Positions 33,346 to 52,532 are shown, counted from the stretch's first letter. The stretch: 64,000 nt of DNA from Aldrovandia affinis (GCA_029706075.1 JAINUG010000026.1:2773001-2837000), one strand, 5' to 3'. Made by a program: numbers and translations. Notes: generated from the letters alone by a model not told the origin.

Positions 33346-35379
33346 GCTGCTTCAGGCCATTTAGATTTTTGATTTCCTACATTGTCATGGTAAAGGTCAA
33401 AGTGTGAGATCAGCCATCTCCAGCAGGGGCAATAACAATGGCTTCGTTGGTATGTGCTGGGAAAGTGGAAACTGAAGTCGAGCAATTTCCAGGCGGATCT
33501 CCTTTGAAGGTGATCTTTTTAAGGCATTAATTTTTAATGGGATGCTTCATCATATTGAGGAAAGTAGCAATTAAAATGTTTACAAAATGTTTGGGGGTTG
33601 ATCTTTGACTTATTTGGAGATAAGCAAACATCCTTTTATTAAGGAATTGGGCAATTGGCAGATTCTTTAATAAAAGGGTTTGCTTCCATCCTGGAAGTTG
33701 CTCGAATTCAGTTCCCGCTTTCCCAGCATATTCATTTGTTGTAGTCAGGATGGTATCATCAGATCATCTGTAGTTTAGTCTGTTTACTTATTAAGAATGC
33801 CTTAAGGTTTGACTCCAGTTGCAACAAACATTTTACTGGTTTTGGTCATATGAAATCCAGTGATTAACCTGCATGTAAATTCATAGCCCTGACCACAACG
33901 GTACTCTAGAGCAGACTAAAATATAACATGATTACCTTTGGAGTGCAAGATCTTCTAGCACCTCCCGTAGGTTTTATCAGAACAAAGATATCACTTTGTG
34001 AGTGATGTAGAACACAACCCTCCCAAATTGTGAGTGATGTAGAACACAACCCTCCCAAATTGTGAATTGTGTAAAAACATTTATAAACCTCAGTTTTATT
34101 AGAATTATTGCTGACTGATGCATAATTGTATCGACTATTATAAGAACAAATGTTTTAACATTTGTGTGGCTAGCTAGATAGCTATTTCCATAACAACCGT
34201 ATGGACCCTACAATGTTATTGAGGACAGCAGCCAACTTAATTTGACTGTATTTAGGGTATTATTTATCAGATTGTAGTCATTCTAATTGTTTTTTAAATC
34301 TGCTGGATCTAATGTGAACAGTGCAAACGCTGTCTCTGTACTCTATCCAAAATATCCAGCTCTCAGGTAGGCAAAAATACAATATTAAATAAATGAAATC
34401 TTGTTGTTTTATATAATTATAATTTGTATTCCTCCTTAAAAAATAAATACATGTTTAATAATGATAAATACAATTAAAAACACTTAAATACACATGATAA
34501 TAATAAGTTAATATTCTAGTTTTCATATGCAGTTGTGAAACTTTCTAATTACATTTTGAATGTTTTTGTAGTTCTCTTGACTCACTTTAAGTTGATGTGT
34601 AACTTCAAATGTCCTGCTCATTTCATAGGATGTAGGTCAGTTGACTGGCAATTAAGGTAAACTCAAATAAGACAGTCCTCCTTTAACTGATCAACAAACA
34701 AAAATCTGACTTGCCGGATTAGTAGAGCTCTATCCGAACCCCAACAGGCGAACATTTCAAAAGACTGGTGCAATTGCCCCAAGAGAACATGATCAGGGTG
34801 AGATAATCTCATTGTTATTGTGGTTTAATAAAAATAAATCCTATCTTGATCCCGTCTAAGTCCTGTTGTTGGCAGCATGCTAAGCTAAGACCATTGCAAT
34901 TGCCCCTCAGTGCCTTTCTCAGGCCTGAATGCCCGGTGCACCCAGGCGACTTATAATCTTTGTTACTAACACCTGAATGTGAATGAAAAAGTGTTGTGAT
35001 ACATAACTCAAGCCTATGTGCTGAATTGAAAGGCAGATTGTGATCTATTGCTCAGGTCTGAGTGCAATGTCAACAGGCAAATCATTCACTCAAACTGCTT
35101 TAAATGACACTGGAGAACATGATGTTTATACCTGTTTTTAGATGTAGGTGTAATAAGCTGTAAAAACTCCCCTGGTATACACCAGTGCATGTGAAGTACA
35201 TGATTGAACCAACAATGTACAGAAGACAAAACATTTTTTCTAATCACTTATTTGTAGATGTGCCAAATAAATTTGATGTTTTTTCCTTTATTAAAAACAT
35301 TCAATTATACATGTACTTGCATTTCTTATGCTAAATCGTCCTTTTGTTACAATTGATTAAGGGTATGAATGAATTCGGT
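33346..35379. other. Intergenic, no gene seen
   Basis: AT-rich sequence between DCUN1D2 and ADPRHL1 without recognisable exons. The only local structure is a 32-bp tandem duplication at 33996-34065. Confidence 0.6.
33996..34065. repeat. 32-bp tandem duplication
   Basis: The unit starting TTGTGAGTGATGTAGAACAC occurs at 33996-34027 and 34028-34059, identical, followed by a partial third copy (TTGTGAATTG). Confidence 0.95.
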
Positions 35380-36226
35380 GGCCTCTGTATATGGTGGCAT
35401 CAATCAAGGTAAGGGTCCTACATGATGCATTCAATGCCTCCTGCAAAATAAAGAGAACTAGGGGTAATTCATCATTTCAAGAGAAGAGGCTGCCAATCAG
35501 AGGACATAAACAACAGGATCATTTACTGTATACAGTGTATACAGTCATACCAAGAATATGGGTATATAAAGACGAAAGTTTTTTTTCTTGGACTCGGCTT
35601 CACATTCCGGTTGAAATTAAGCAGAGGTCAAGAGGGGTTCGTGGATCTGGAAAAGCTGCATACAAACGCGCATTCCGCCCAAGTCTACCAACCATCGTTA
35701 TGGGTAACGTGAGATCACTTAATAACAAGATTGATGAACTTGGTGCGCTTATTAAGACGCAAAAGGACTATCGTGAGAATCCTGGCTTGGCAGTGACGTC
35801 ACCGAGGAATACACATCCTTGACCGTTTTTTCCAGTATACGGGCAGACCGAAGCAAAACGAATGGCAAACGGCGGGGTGGGGGTTTCATTCTTCTGGTGA
35901 ATGAAAGCTACTGCCCCCTGAACAACATCACGGTCAGACAGAGAATCTGCATTAACTGTTTTAAACCTTAGAATTGAGTATGATTGTTATGTGTATTTTC
36001 TTGATTTTTATTTTTATTATTCTTTTTTTACCTTTGTCTTATGCCTATGTATGTATGTATGTATGTATTTATATGTTTATATGTATATATATGCGTGTAT
36101 ATATGTATATGTGTGTATATATATATGTATATATATTTTTATGCCTTACTTTCCCTGTAAAGCACTTTGAGCTACTGTTTGTATGAAAGGTGCTATACAA
36201 ATAAAGCTATTATTATTATTATTATT
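35380..36226 (+). mobile_element. Collapsed non-LTR LINE (endonuclease start joined to 3' tail)
   Basis: From about 35590 the plus strand encodes a fragment with LPTIVMGNVRSLNNKIDEL, typical of the start of an apurinic-like endonuclease domain of fish LINEs, then after a frame break RADRSKTNGKRRGGGFILLV. Near 35945 the coding text stops and the 3' tail follows: GTAAAGCACTTTGAGCTACT, GTATGAAAGGTGCTATACAA, then ATAAAGC and ATT repeats to 36226. The reverse transcriptase is entirely missing. L2- or Rex1-like; exact clade uncertain. Confidence 0.75.
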
Positions 36227-36229
36227 AAT

Positions 36230-42785
<6,556 letters not shown>

Positions 42786-43057
42786 AGTCCCTCTACTGGC
42801 CATCTCTGGGAGTGCACACAACTACAAGGCTTCTCACTGCTCCCACACACCCCTTCCCCTGTGCCTGATGCCCCTGATCTCTCTCTGACATTACCACTGT
42901 TCCCAGAAACTTTCTCTCTGACATCACATCTGCACCCAGACACTTTCTCTCCAACATCATAACTGTACTCACCGTCCACTTCCCTTTTAATCATAATCAT
43001 AATGATGATCATGACAGTCATAACTGAGATGGTCTTCCAAATTAGTTTCATTATAAC

Positions 43058-43063
43058 AATAAA
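43058..43063 (+). terminator. Polyadenylation signal for short ADPRHL1
   Basis: AATAAA 273 nt after the stop codon at 42785. It would define a short 3' UTR for the 354-aa form. Not tested by transcripts. Confidence 0.5.
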
Positions 43064-43679
43064 GGTTTGATAGGAGTATATACTTTCTGCAGCTATTGTG
43101 ACACCTGCTGGTGTGTGCAAGATTTTCAGTTACATGTGCACAGATTGTACAATTAGTGTGATGCATCAGATAAACATGTAGATAATAACAGCAGTAATCA
43201 TAATAACAATACAGTAAATATACAGTAGCTGAAAGCAGCAATGACCGGGGGCCAGGGGCCAGGAGACATTACTAGTGATATAAGTAGAATGGGTAAAACG
43301 TGTTTTGAAAGTGTCATGATTTAAAAATATGTTGCTCATTTTACAACAATTATACAAGTGTAATATAGTGAAAGAAACATCCACAAGAAAAATAATCAGA
43401 AACATTTAGTGTCTACTGTCTGATGCATCAGGTTCATTGTTAAAATGGTATCCTCAATTACAATATAAAATTATTTCTCTGTTCTTTGCATTACAGCTCA
43501 GTAAGTTTACATATTCAAAAGCAAGAAACAGGTTTCAAATCAGAAAAATCTAAATTTCCTTCCATGATTTTCTCCCACGATAATGTAATTGCCTAACATT
43601 TCCCTCTGTACTGTATGAGCAACCAATGGGCATTTGATGCAATTTAAATGCTCTGCAACAAGTTAACACATTTTTTTGA

Positions 43680-43890
43680 TCACTATATAAGATTGGGTGA
43701 TCCAGACCCACCTAACAATGTATACTAGACCCAGCTAACACTAAGGGTGAGCAGCACGTGACAATGTAGACCAGACACAGGTAACACTAGAGGGCTAGAT
43801 CCCGCTAACAATTAACAGCAGACCTAGCAGGCACTGTAGACCAGACATAGATTTTAACAGACCCAGACAGCAGAAACAGATCTAGCCAGT
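43680..43890. repeat. Degenerate AGACC(A)AGNNAACA repeat
   Basis: Motifs of the type TAGACCCAGCTAACA, TAGACCAGACACAGGTAACA and TAGATCCCGCTAACA recur about every 40-60 bp. It looks like an old, diverged minisatellite between the two alternative ADPRHL1 3' exons. Confidence 0.45.
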
Positions 43891-44523
43891 AGAATCAGGG
43901 TTTTAATATTTCTAATGTGACTAAGACTACCATATAATATTAAGGTATATATGATTTTTCAGTTGGCTAAAAAATAAGCATGACTGGATAAAGAACTAAA
44001 CATAATTGCAGGTAATGTAATTGAAATAAGCTATACTATCCATGTTGTCTTTGGTAATGTAATAAAAAATACAGTAGTATCTCTTTGATCATTTGTTGCT
44101 GTTTTTATATCATTTCTGAAGGGGAGCTCCCCCTGCAGGGGTGAGCAGACTCCTCATATCTGCTGTTCCTCCACTGACCAGCACTGACACTCTCTCAGGG
44201 TTTCTGCAAACCTTCCTTTAAGGAAATAACCTGTGTCTGACTCTATAAAGGGCAAAAAACAGAGAAAACCAGAATACCTGGGGGAAAAAGTATTAATTCT
44301 TACACTTGGATTTAAAATTCCCCCAAAAACTGGAGTTGTTCTGCTAGTTATGTTAACAGGGTGACAATCCAACATGTTTTGCCATTAACCGCCACCCCCT
44401 GCACACCTAGTCCACTCCTATAACACTTTCTTTGCCATCTGTTTGGACTTTTAAATCCAGAGCTGAAACTCAGTGTTTCAGAGCTACTTGGGGTACAAAG
44501 ACAGGACCTTTTATTTCACACAG

Positions 44524-47281
44524 ACGAGAGATGCCAGCCACTCAGATGGAGGTCCCAGGTGCTGTCGTGGACACCAGAATGTTAAAACGTATGATATGCA
44601 TGCGGACGTCCCAACCGGAGATCAGAGAGGTTCTAGACACTCTGCTGCAGTACCTGACGCGGTTCCTGAGTGACAAAGAGGGGCCCATGGGAGAAGCACA
44701 GCGGCGTAAAGGCGGAGGGAGACCGGCAACGGGGAATGGCACAAGGCATATCACGGCCTTCCAGCTGCTCCAGGCCAAGTTTATGAGGGAGACCCCCGCA
44801 CCACCGATAACCCGGAGGCGGGAGGTGGGGGCACTGTCGGAGGGTTGGCGCCCCCGAGTCAGGGAGCCCTCTGGGGGAGAGGGGAAGGTGTGCATCTCAC
44901 TCAGCATAAAGGACAGTGCTGGCACAGCCCGAGGGGGGAGAAGGAGGGACAAGGCCTCTGGGGGGTCCTCAGTGCAGAAGATGATGGCCAGGTTTTCAGC
45001 CGTGGTGCAGAAGGAGAAGGAAGAGCCAAACCACACACACAGACAGCAAGGAAGTGTCAAGCAGATAGGCAAAGGTCCCATCTCATCCGCCATGATCGGC
45101 AAATTTGAAGCCATAGCAATAGTGCACAGGACTGGCAACTTTCCCTGCCTAAAAACAGACCCAAAAAACAGTGTCAATATAACTGGTCAAGATACAAAAG
45201 GACACGAAAGATGTCAGGATTCAGGGAAGCAGGTGAAAGGTCAGGTTTCGGGGAAGAAGAATAAGAAAGGTCATGGGCAGAAAGTGAAAGGTGACAACTC
45301 TGGGCAGCAGGGGAAAAGTCAGGATTCAGGGGTCCAGGTTCAAGTTCACGGATCAGAGCAGCAGGTGGGATTTGCACTGAGAGAACTGCACTGTTCCTCT
45401 AAAGCAATGGGAGAGTCTCCCTCTGTGCCTAAGCAGGGTGCACTCCCCTGCCCTGCCATGTGGGATGGGATCTGCTCTCCCCCCCCTTCATCCATCCTGC
45501 CTGAATGTACAAATCCTGATCCAGCACTTGACCCTTTCCCTAATCTCGTCTTTTCCTCTGGGTTACCATATTGCCTGGCTCATGGGTCTACGTTACCTGC
45601 TTCCCACCTACAGTCCACTGCCAACCTGGCAACCCACACCCATGCATCTCTGCTGGGGAGCAGCCCACCCTGCTCCCCCAGCACCACCCCTGTCAGTCCA
45701 ACTCCAAACTCACAGATATCCAAAGGTCTTAGCATACAGCCAGACCTAAGATCCACAGCAGACAGAGCTCCTGGCCCACATCCAGTGGAGCCCCTCTCCC
45801 AGGCCCCTCTGCAACACCTCCCCAGATATACACTTCCACGGTCCTGTGGACCACTGATTCCAGAACAGGACCAGGCCCCTGTGAGTGCTGAATCTCACAA
45901 CAGACTTTTTCAGCTGCCTGTCAGCTCCAAGCTTACATTCCAGTGCATTCAGGCAGCTGTGCCTGAGTCTTCCTCACCCATTCCCTCTGAAAACTTGACC
46001 CGTAAAACAGCACCATTACCGCTGCCTTCTGACCCCCCAGCTCCCAAAACTGCATCCTTACCCATGCCCTCTGAACCCCTATCCCCTAAAACTGCACCCT
46101 CACCCCTGCCCTCTGAAACTCTGATCCCTAAACCTGCCCCCTCACCCCTGCCATCTGAACCCCTAGACCCTAAACCCGCAGCCTCCCCCCTGCCCTCTTG
46201 CAACCTCTCCCCTAAAACTACAGCCTCCCCCCTGCCCTCTTGTAACCTCTCCCCTAAAACTGCACCCTCACCCCTGCCCTCTGAAACTCTGATCCCTAAA
46301 CTTGCCTCCTCACCCCTGCCCTCTGAACACCTAGACCCTAAACCTGAAGCCTTCCCCTTGCCCTCTTGCAACCTCTCGCCTAAAACTGCACCTTCACTCC
46401 TTCCCTCTGAAACTCTGATCCCTAAACTTGCCTCCTCACCCCTGCCCTCTGAACCCCTAGACCCTAAACCTGAAGCCTTCCCCTTGCCCTCTTGCAACCT
46501 CTCGCCTAAAACTGCACCTTTACTCCTTCCCTCTGAAACTCGGACCCCCAAACCTGCACCCTCACCCATGTCCTCTGAAACCCTATCCCCTAGAACTGCC
46601 CCTTCACCCCTGCCCTCTAAACCCCTAGACGCTAAGCCTGCACCCTCACCCCTACCCTCTAAATGTCTGACCCCTAAACCTGCAGCCTCCCCCCTGCCCT
46701 CTTGCAACCTCTCCCCTAAAACTGCACCCTCACCCCTGCCCTCTGAACCTCTGACCCCTAAACCTGCCCCCTCACCCCTGCCCTCGGAACCCCTATCCCC
46801 TAAACTTGCACTCTCATCCCTGCCCTCTAGCAACCTCTCCCCTAAAACTGCACCCTCACCCCTGCCTTTTGAACCCCTGACCCCTGCCACCACTGCTTCG
46901 TCACTGTGCACCCATCTGCCCCCTTCTCTGGGGTCAATCCTGTCACCTGGTCACCTGGATAGAGGCTGGGAGAGGTCTCAAGGCAAGGAAATGCTTCTAT
47001 GGGTGACATGGAGGGAAGGTGAGGTGCACAACAGCACTCAGAACAAGCCTACCCGTGAGATTACTGAAGTCGGTAGTGAGGCATCGCTGAAAAGCAGCCC
47101 TTCTGGCCAGTCCCACAGTAGCCAGACCGCAGTCAATCAGAACCTGTCCTCAGAAAAGAGAGAGAATGATGCTCCCACCCCCCAGGAAAGGTCCAAGTAT
47201 ACAACACGAAACTATGGAGAAGCCTGTGTGAAACCCTTCAAACCCAAAACCATCCGCTTTACAGACACATTCACATTCTAA
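44524..47281 (+). CDS. adprhl1: Candidate alternative terminal exon of ADPRHL1 (long form)
   Basis: An open frame runs from 44411 to the TAA at 47279-47281. Possible acceptors are at 44523 (TTTATTTCACACAG), 44481 and 44460, and all are phase 2. A donor AA|GTAAAG at 42781/42782 overlaps the ADPRHL1 stop codon and also leaves phase 2, so splicing 42781 to 44524 gives a 1272-aa protein. The exon product begins REMPATQMEVPG, has basic blocks with HITAFQLLQAKFMRET and VQKMMARFSAVVQKEKE, a serine/proline-rich middle with 22 copies of a 14-aa repeat (45986-46909), and ends KPFKPKTIRFTDTFTF. I do not recognise a catalytic domain; the tail looks like a short conserved motif. The alternative is an independent single-exon gene starting at ATG 44531, but context and phase favour ADPRHL1. 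Confidence 0.7.
45986..46909 (+). repeat. Coding minisatellite, 22 units of 42 bp
   Basis: Unit consensus in protein is S-E-P-L-x-P-K-x-A-P-S-P-L-P (14 aa). All 22 units keep exact 42-bp length, so the frame is never lost. Subtypes (SETLIPK, SEPLDPK, SCNLSPK) occur in a repeating order, for example around 46104-46229 and 46272-46397, showing that blocks of three units were copied together. The opposite strand is also open (about 320 codons) only because of this periodicity. Confidence 0.95.
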
Positions 47282-48650
47282 TGTCGCCCCACTGTCACAG
47301 TCCACTTCCTATGCTCTGACCTATCAGTCTGTGTTCCCACACCTCTCACCTCCTGCATCCTCATACCTGGGTCACTCACTCCTCTGTTACATATATATGT
47401 ACAGTAGCTTAATAATTCATTTATTGGATGCCAATACTGGATTCAGGCAATATAATAAATATTGGGGGGACATAATGAAAGAGAATCCTTTCTATCTACA
47501 AATTATTGGGGGGGGAAAGATATGACTGTTTTGAACATTGAGGGGAAAATGTCCCCCCCCGTCCCCCCACTCGTTATGCCTATGGATTCTGGTGACATTT
47601 TTTAAAAACAAAACGTGTTCAGGTTGAATATCTCATGTTAATTCTGGTTGTAATATTCCTGTCCAAATACCATTCAGCTCTGAGAGATCAGCACACAACA
47701 TTAAATAACTAGACACCAAAAAACAGAACAAAAACAATTCTCCTTTCTCTTTTCCCTCGGCTGGTAGTCACTCAGTTTCTGGGAAGGCTGATAATTGTTA
47801 TGTTTCTGGGACGGCTGGTATCCGCTTGGTTCCTAGGGTTTCTAATCGACTGGGGGATGCTTTGAGAGAATCTCTTCTTTAGGAATAATGAAGAATGTAT
47901 CAGTGGATGACATCACTTCAAAGTGGGACACAAGCCAAACACACAGATTGAAAGATAATCAGATATTACTACTCACTCCCAGTGGAGCCTTTCTGTAAAT
48001 GTCACTGGTTGATGTCTCAGAGCCCAATTTGAAAAGAGGCAAAGCACTGACACAAATGGTATGACTCTGTAAGCAATGTTTAAATCTGTGGGGTCAAAGT
48101 CAGGGCAATCTGACAAAATAAACCAGATATATCTGAATTGGGAACACCAGTCTGGGACTCCTGCTTTGTATTGAGCTAGAAATGTATCTATAGTTGAAAA
48201 TGCAGTTATATAATAATTGCATATATTCAGTAATTACTTCATGTTCACTGTTCAAGTGCATTTGATCAGTTTGCATATGTAAAATCTGCATAATCTAGAT
48301 TGTAGTATGAGGTCATACAGAGCCTCCCAGAAACATTCCATAATGACTGTGGATGCTCTTCTCAGAAGATCACAAGATTTGCAGGAGTCTGGGAGCAATC
48401 TCCACAGAAGCATTGTGGGTTGTGTCACAGTTGCCATAGACATACCTTGTCTGGTCTTATGAGAAGCAATGTCACAAGCATCACTTTCAACACAATGAAG
48501 ATACACTCATATTACAGAGATACTCCCTTTGAGGAGTCAAAATTAAAAAAATACAGTGTTCATCTAGCTGACTGAAGAAAGCTAGTTTGTTTTTCCCTTC
48601 ATAAACAATTAATTCTCTCAAGTAAAGAGTGTGTAATAAGAATCCAAACT
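47282..48650. other. Probable long-form 3' UTR, then intergenic
   Basis: AATAAA at 47454-47459 follows the long-form stop by 173 nt and is the likely polyadenylation signal. Beyond it I see no exon or mobile element until the LINE at 48655. Confidence 0.45.
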
Positions 48651-48984
48651 GTTAATACTGAGAAGTTGAAATCTTCCCTTTTTGTCAAAAATGTTAGAGA
48701 AATCTGTAGCTCAACAATTAACTGCTTTCCTAAAAACGAATAATCTGTATGAAACACTACAATCAGGTTTTATACCAAATCTGAGACGGCACTTATTCAA
48801 GTTGTAAATGACTTACTGTTAGCATCAGATACTGGTTGTGTTTCTATTCTAGTGCTCCTTGACATAAGTGCTGCTTTTGACACTATTAACCAGTAGATTC
48901 TCCTTTACAGACAGAAAAACCTGGTTGGTTTGCATGGACAGGCACTCATGATTTAAATCATACCTATCAGACAGGTTTTAATTT

Positions 48985-49473
48985 GTGAAATTAGATCAAG
49001 ATTTCTCTGACTACTCTCAGGTTAAATATGGTATTCCACAAGGCTCATTGCTGGGACCATTACTGTTCTCATTATACTTGCTACCACTGGGTAATGTTAT
49101 TCATAAACATGGTGTGAATTTCCATTGCTATGCAGATGATACACAGCTGTACATATCAATGAAACCAGGTGAAATACTTAAACTAACTCAATTAGAGGCT
49201 TGTATCTCTGATATAAAGAATTGGATGACAGTAAACTTTCTGCTTTTGAATTCAGATAAAACAGAAATGATGCTCTTGGGTCCCAAAAAATTAAGGAACA
49301 AGTTGGATCTACAGTTAAATGCAGGTGATTTCCTGGTTGCATCAAGTCTGATGGTCAAGAACCTTGGTTTTATTATTGATCAGGATCTCACGTTTGACAC
49401 CCATATTAAAAACACTTCCAGAGTGGCCTTCTTTCACCTAAGAAACATAGCTAAAGACACATTCTGTAATTAG
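48985..49473 (+). pseudogene. LINE reverse transcriptase fragment
   Basis: The longest open part reads from near [20 protein letters not shown] to KDTFCN. It has the [11 protein letters not shown] block and the catalytic [11 protein letters not shown] box, so the two catalytic aspartates remain. Upstream, LEKSVAQQLTAFLKTNNL and VLLDISAAFDTINHQ-like text (with a stop after NQ) can be read from 48690 in shifted frames; downstream, ASRLDYCNALLSGCSS and the thumb region follow after frameshifts. Inactive. Confidence 0.9.
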
Positions 49474-49966
49474 AGGATGCAAAAACCTGGATGCATGCGT
49501 TGTCGCATCGAGGCTAGACTATTGTAATGCCTTATTATCTGGCTGCTCTAGTAGCTCTCTTAAGAGTCTTCAGCTAGTACAGAATACGTATTTTGACTAG
49601 ATTTAAGAAGTATGAGCACATTACTCCCGTGTTAGCATCACTACACTGGCTTCCTGTTAAATATTGGGCTGATTATAAAGTACTGCTGCTAACTTTTAAA
49701 GCAGTGCACGGACTTGCACCTATATATCTGAGCAAAATGATTATCCCTTATAAGCCGACATGACTGCTTCGTTCACAAGAAGCCGGCCATCTATTACTCC
49801 CTAGAATTTTGAAAAGCACAGCTGGTGGTAGAGCCTTCTCTTTTAGAGATCCTCTGTTGTGGAACGGTTTACCAAAGCATGTTAGGGATTTGGACACAGT
49901 TTACATTTTTAAGTCTAGATTAAAAATATATTTTCAGCCTAGCCTACTGCCAAACATAGTCTAGGT

Positions 49967-50172
49967 CAGGGTCTTCAACTCCAGGCCTCGAGGTCCGCTG
50001 TGTCTGCAGGTATTTGCTCCAACCACGCACTACACCACCTGATTTCACTAATTAGCTCGCCTCCTGGACCAAGGAGGTAAACTAATTATTCTAAATCAGG
50101 TGGTGTAGTGCGTGGTTGGAGCAAATACCTGCAGACACAGCGGACCTCGAGGCCTGGAGTTGAAGACCCCTG
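49967..50172. mobile_element. hAT-type foldback MITE (206 bp)
   Basis: Arms 49967-50045 and 50093-50172 are almost perfect inverted repeats of about 79 bp, starting CAGGGTCTTCAACTCCAGG and ending in its complement. The flanks GTCTAGGT (49959-49966) and GTGTAGGT (50173-50180) are an 8-bp target duplication with one mismatch, as for hAT transposition. No coding capacity. Confidence 0.92.
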
Positions 50173-50822
50173 GTGTAGGTGGAGAGATGGAGAAGGCCGT
50201 ACCCTAGTGTCTTATGGAGTGAGAAACTTACTGTCACCTCACTGTGTGGATGGTTTGGAACTCTCTCATGGCTGCGTGTATTCTCTGTCCCTCTCCGAAT
50301 AGGTATGCTGCCATAGCTTACACCTGTCGGGGCTATCTGTATATTTCCTATGCTTGTGCTCCCCTGCTATCACATAATGCTACTGGCTATAGCATTGCTT
50401 TTTTCTGACTGCATGTTCTCTTCTCTGCCTCGGCACCTGTCCCCGAGCCCTAGAACCTGCAAGAAGTGTGAGCTGCCCCATCAACCCTCACCCCCACATC
50501 TACCCCAGTCCCTGGATCTGGACCCCCTTCACGTGGTTTACCCCCCGCCACTGACTACCTAACTCAGGAGGCGCAAAGTCATCCAGCCCTGAGTCACCTT
50601 GGACTGACCATGATACGGTCTTTTTTGGACACACCCTGTGCCGGCCAGAAGAGGATGCCCCCCCCCCCCTTTTAGTTTGGTTCCTCCCATGGTTTCTCCC
50701 TGTCAAGGGAGTTTTTCCTTGCCACTGGTGCCTTAGGCTTACTTTGGGGGGGTCTAGGCTTGGGTTCCCTTCTGTTAAGCGTTTTGTGACAATTTATTTG
50801 GGAAAAGCGCTATACAAATACA

Positions 50823-50945
50823 TTTGATTTGATTTGATTTGATTTGATTTGATTTGATTTGATTTGATTTGATTTGATTTGATTTGATTTGATTTGATTT
50901 GATTTGATTTGATTTGATTTGATTTGATTTGATTTGATTTGATTT
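50823..50945 (+). repeat. (TTTGA)n tail of the L2 LINE, about 24 units
   Basis: A perfect pentanucleotide array that begins directly after the LINE 3' end, so it arose from the short 3' repeats used by L2-type elements and then expanded. Confidence 0.97.
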
Positions 50946-52530
50946 AAATAAGGACTCTGACTCAAACTCATCCAGGACAATCAATTCAGCAATCCAATTA
51001 ACGGATCCTCTGTTTAACTGGTTATTTCATTTAAAAAAGAGAATCTCACACTATAACACCTGAAGGTGTTTATTGGCAGGTTGGCTCATGATATATAAAA
51101 AAATAATACCACAGGCACCAATAATGCACCACAGGCCTCTTCTTACCACACAAGAACAGTTCCACACCTTAAATAACATGTTCATTAGCAACTGATGATC
51201 ATCTGTTCAACAGTTTAGTTGAATTAGTTGAATTTCATGTTATTCGTGAAACACATTTCTATAAATCCACTGAAATTGAAGGTGAATTACACTGACTACA
51301 CAGTACCATGTTGGTATAGTTGGTGAGCTGAAGCAATAACCACTGATTAGAAAACATGGATTATATTGCAGAATGAATAGCAAACATGGATTAGATTGCA
51401 GTAGAGTCATAGCAAAGCTGCAGGGTGTTTGTGGACAAGCAGCAATGGTAATGGAGGAACATTCTTCTGTGGACAGGAATTTTCCACTTGCCCTAGACAC
51501 AGCCATTACCAGCACAATGTTTGTGTACTGTCAAAACCATGTTCATGGAGCCTACTGTTGTCTTTATCATGATTAAACTATTGTCACAACATAAGGGGAA
51601 GATTGTCCTGAAAACAGCCGCCAAACAAAAATCACACATTAACACAATGCAAGTGATAAAACGATAAATGTATCATCACCCACAAAAGAAGACCCCTTCA
51701 CACATTTTGCTCTGTACACACATACGGTATATTCTTATACAGTAATGTGATTTTCTTTCTGCCAGTTTCAGCAAATAATACATCAAAAATGAGGGCAACA
51801 AAATGGGGCTTCCACAATCAAATCAAAAGAGGTTTCAAAACAGTAATGGCCCTTTTACCTTTGTGATGGCATGCTGAGCCCTTCTCTCCCTTTACGTACG
51901 GTCTATCAATTTACAAATTAGATTTGGTTAACTGGTTAACTGCTAATTATATATTTTATGTAAGACAGGCCTCTCATGAATCTTACTGTAGGTATTGTCA
52001 TTTTGAAGTAGCGTCCATGCATATTGGTGGGGTGAGGGTAATACACTTAGCCAGAAAAGCCAGAAAAGCAATCAAGTGAGAGGATTTGAGGTTGGGGTGG
52101 TCTGCTGTAGCTGTTGTAAACTAGAGTGAACAATGAAATGAAGATACAAGATACATGAATCAAGTCAATAAGTAAATATATAAATACTTTTTCCTCACTA
52201 AAAGGCTTGGATGGTATCAATTGGACATTTATTTTCCAGATATTGGTCCTTTGAAAACGATATAGTATTATATGTATGTACAAATATATTTGAAAGACTT
52301 CCTCATTCCTCCCACTTCTCCCACTGATTCTAATACATTTTTATAATACTGGACACTACTCCATATATGTATTTCAAAACCCTCATATATGAGTGAAAGT
52401 CCCTCATTGCGGCAGTCCTTAAGCTGCCTATGGAAGTACATATGGGTAGAAAGGACTTGACTATAATAAGATAATTCTCCAGATGCTATGTTCTGTCAAT
52501 TTGAAGCTTTGTCAATTTGAAGCTGCTGCT
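50946..52530. other. Intergenic, no gene seen
   Basis: AT-rich sequence without recognisable exons or repeats apart from a near-duplicate of AACATGGATTAGATTGCAG-type text around 51353 and 51384. Confidence 0.6.
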
Positions 52531-52532
52531 AG

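Larger units (their letters stand above)
48655..50945 (+). mobile_element. 5'-truncated L2-clade LINE with pentanucleotide tail
   Basis: The plus strand encodes the C-terminal half of a reverse transcriptase with frame breaks (48655-49930), then a 3' region ending GGGAAAAGCGCTATACAAAT followed by TTTGA repeats. The 3' text GCGCTATACAAAT plus short repeats is typical of the L2 clade. A hAT MITE is inserted at 49967-50172. The 5' end, including the endonuclease, is absent. Confidence 0.85.

Noticed and set aside
33996-34065. 32-bp repeats as a CRISPR-like array
   Set aside because: The units are directly adjacent with no spacers, and the genome is eukaryotic.
45949-46911. 320-codon open frame on the minus strand
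   Set aside because: It is the antisense of the 42-bp repeat; the fixed period keeps it open, and it has no splice or start context.
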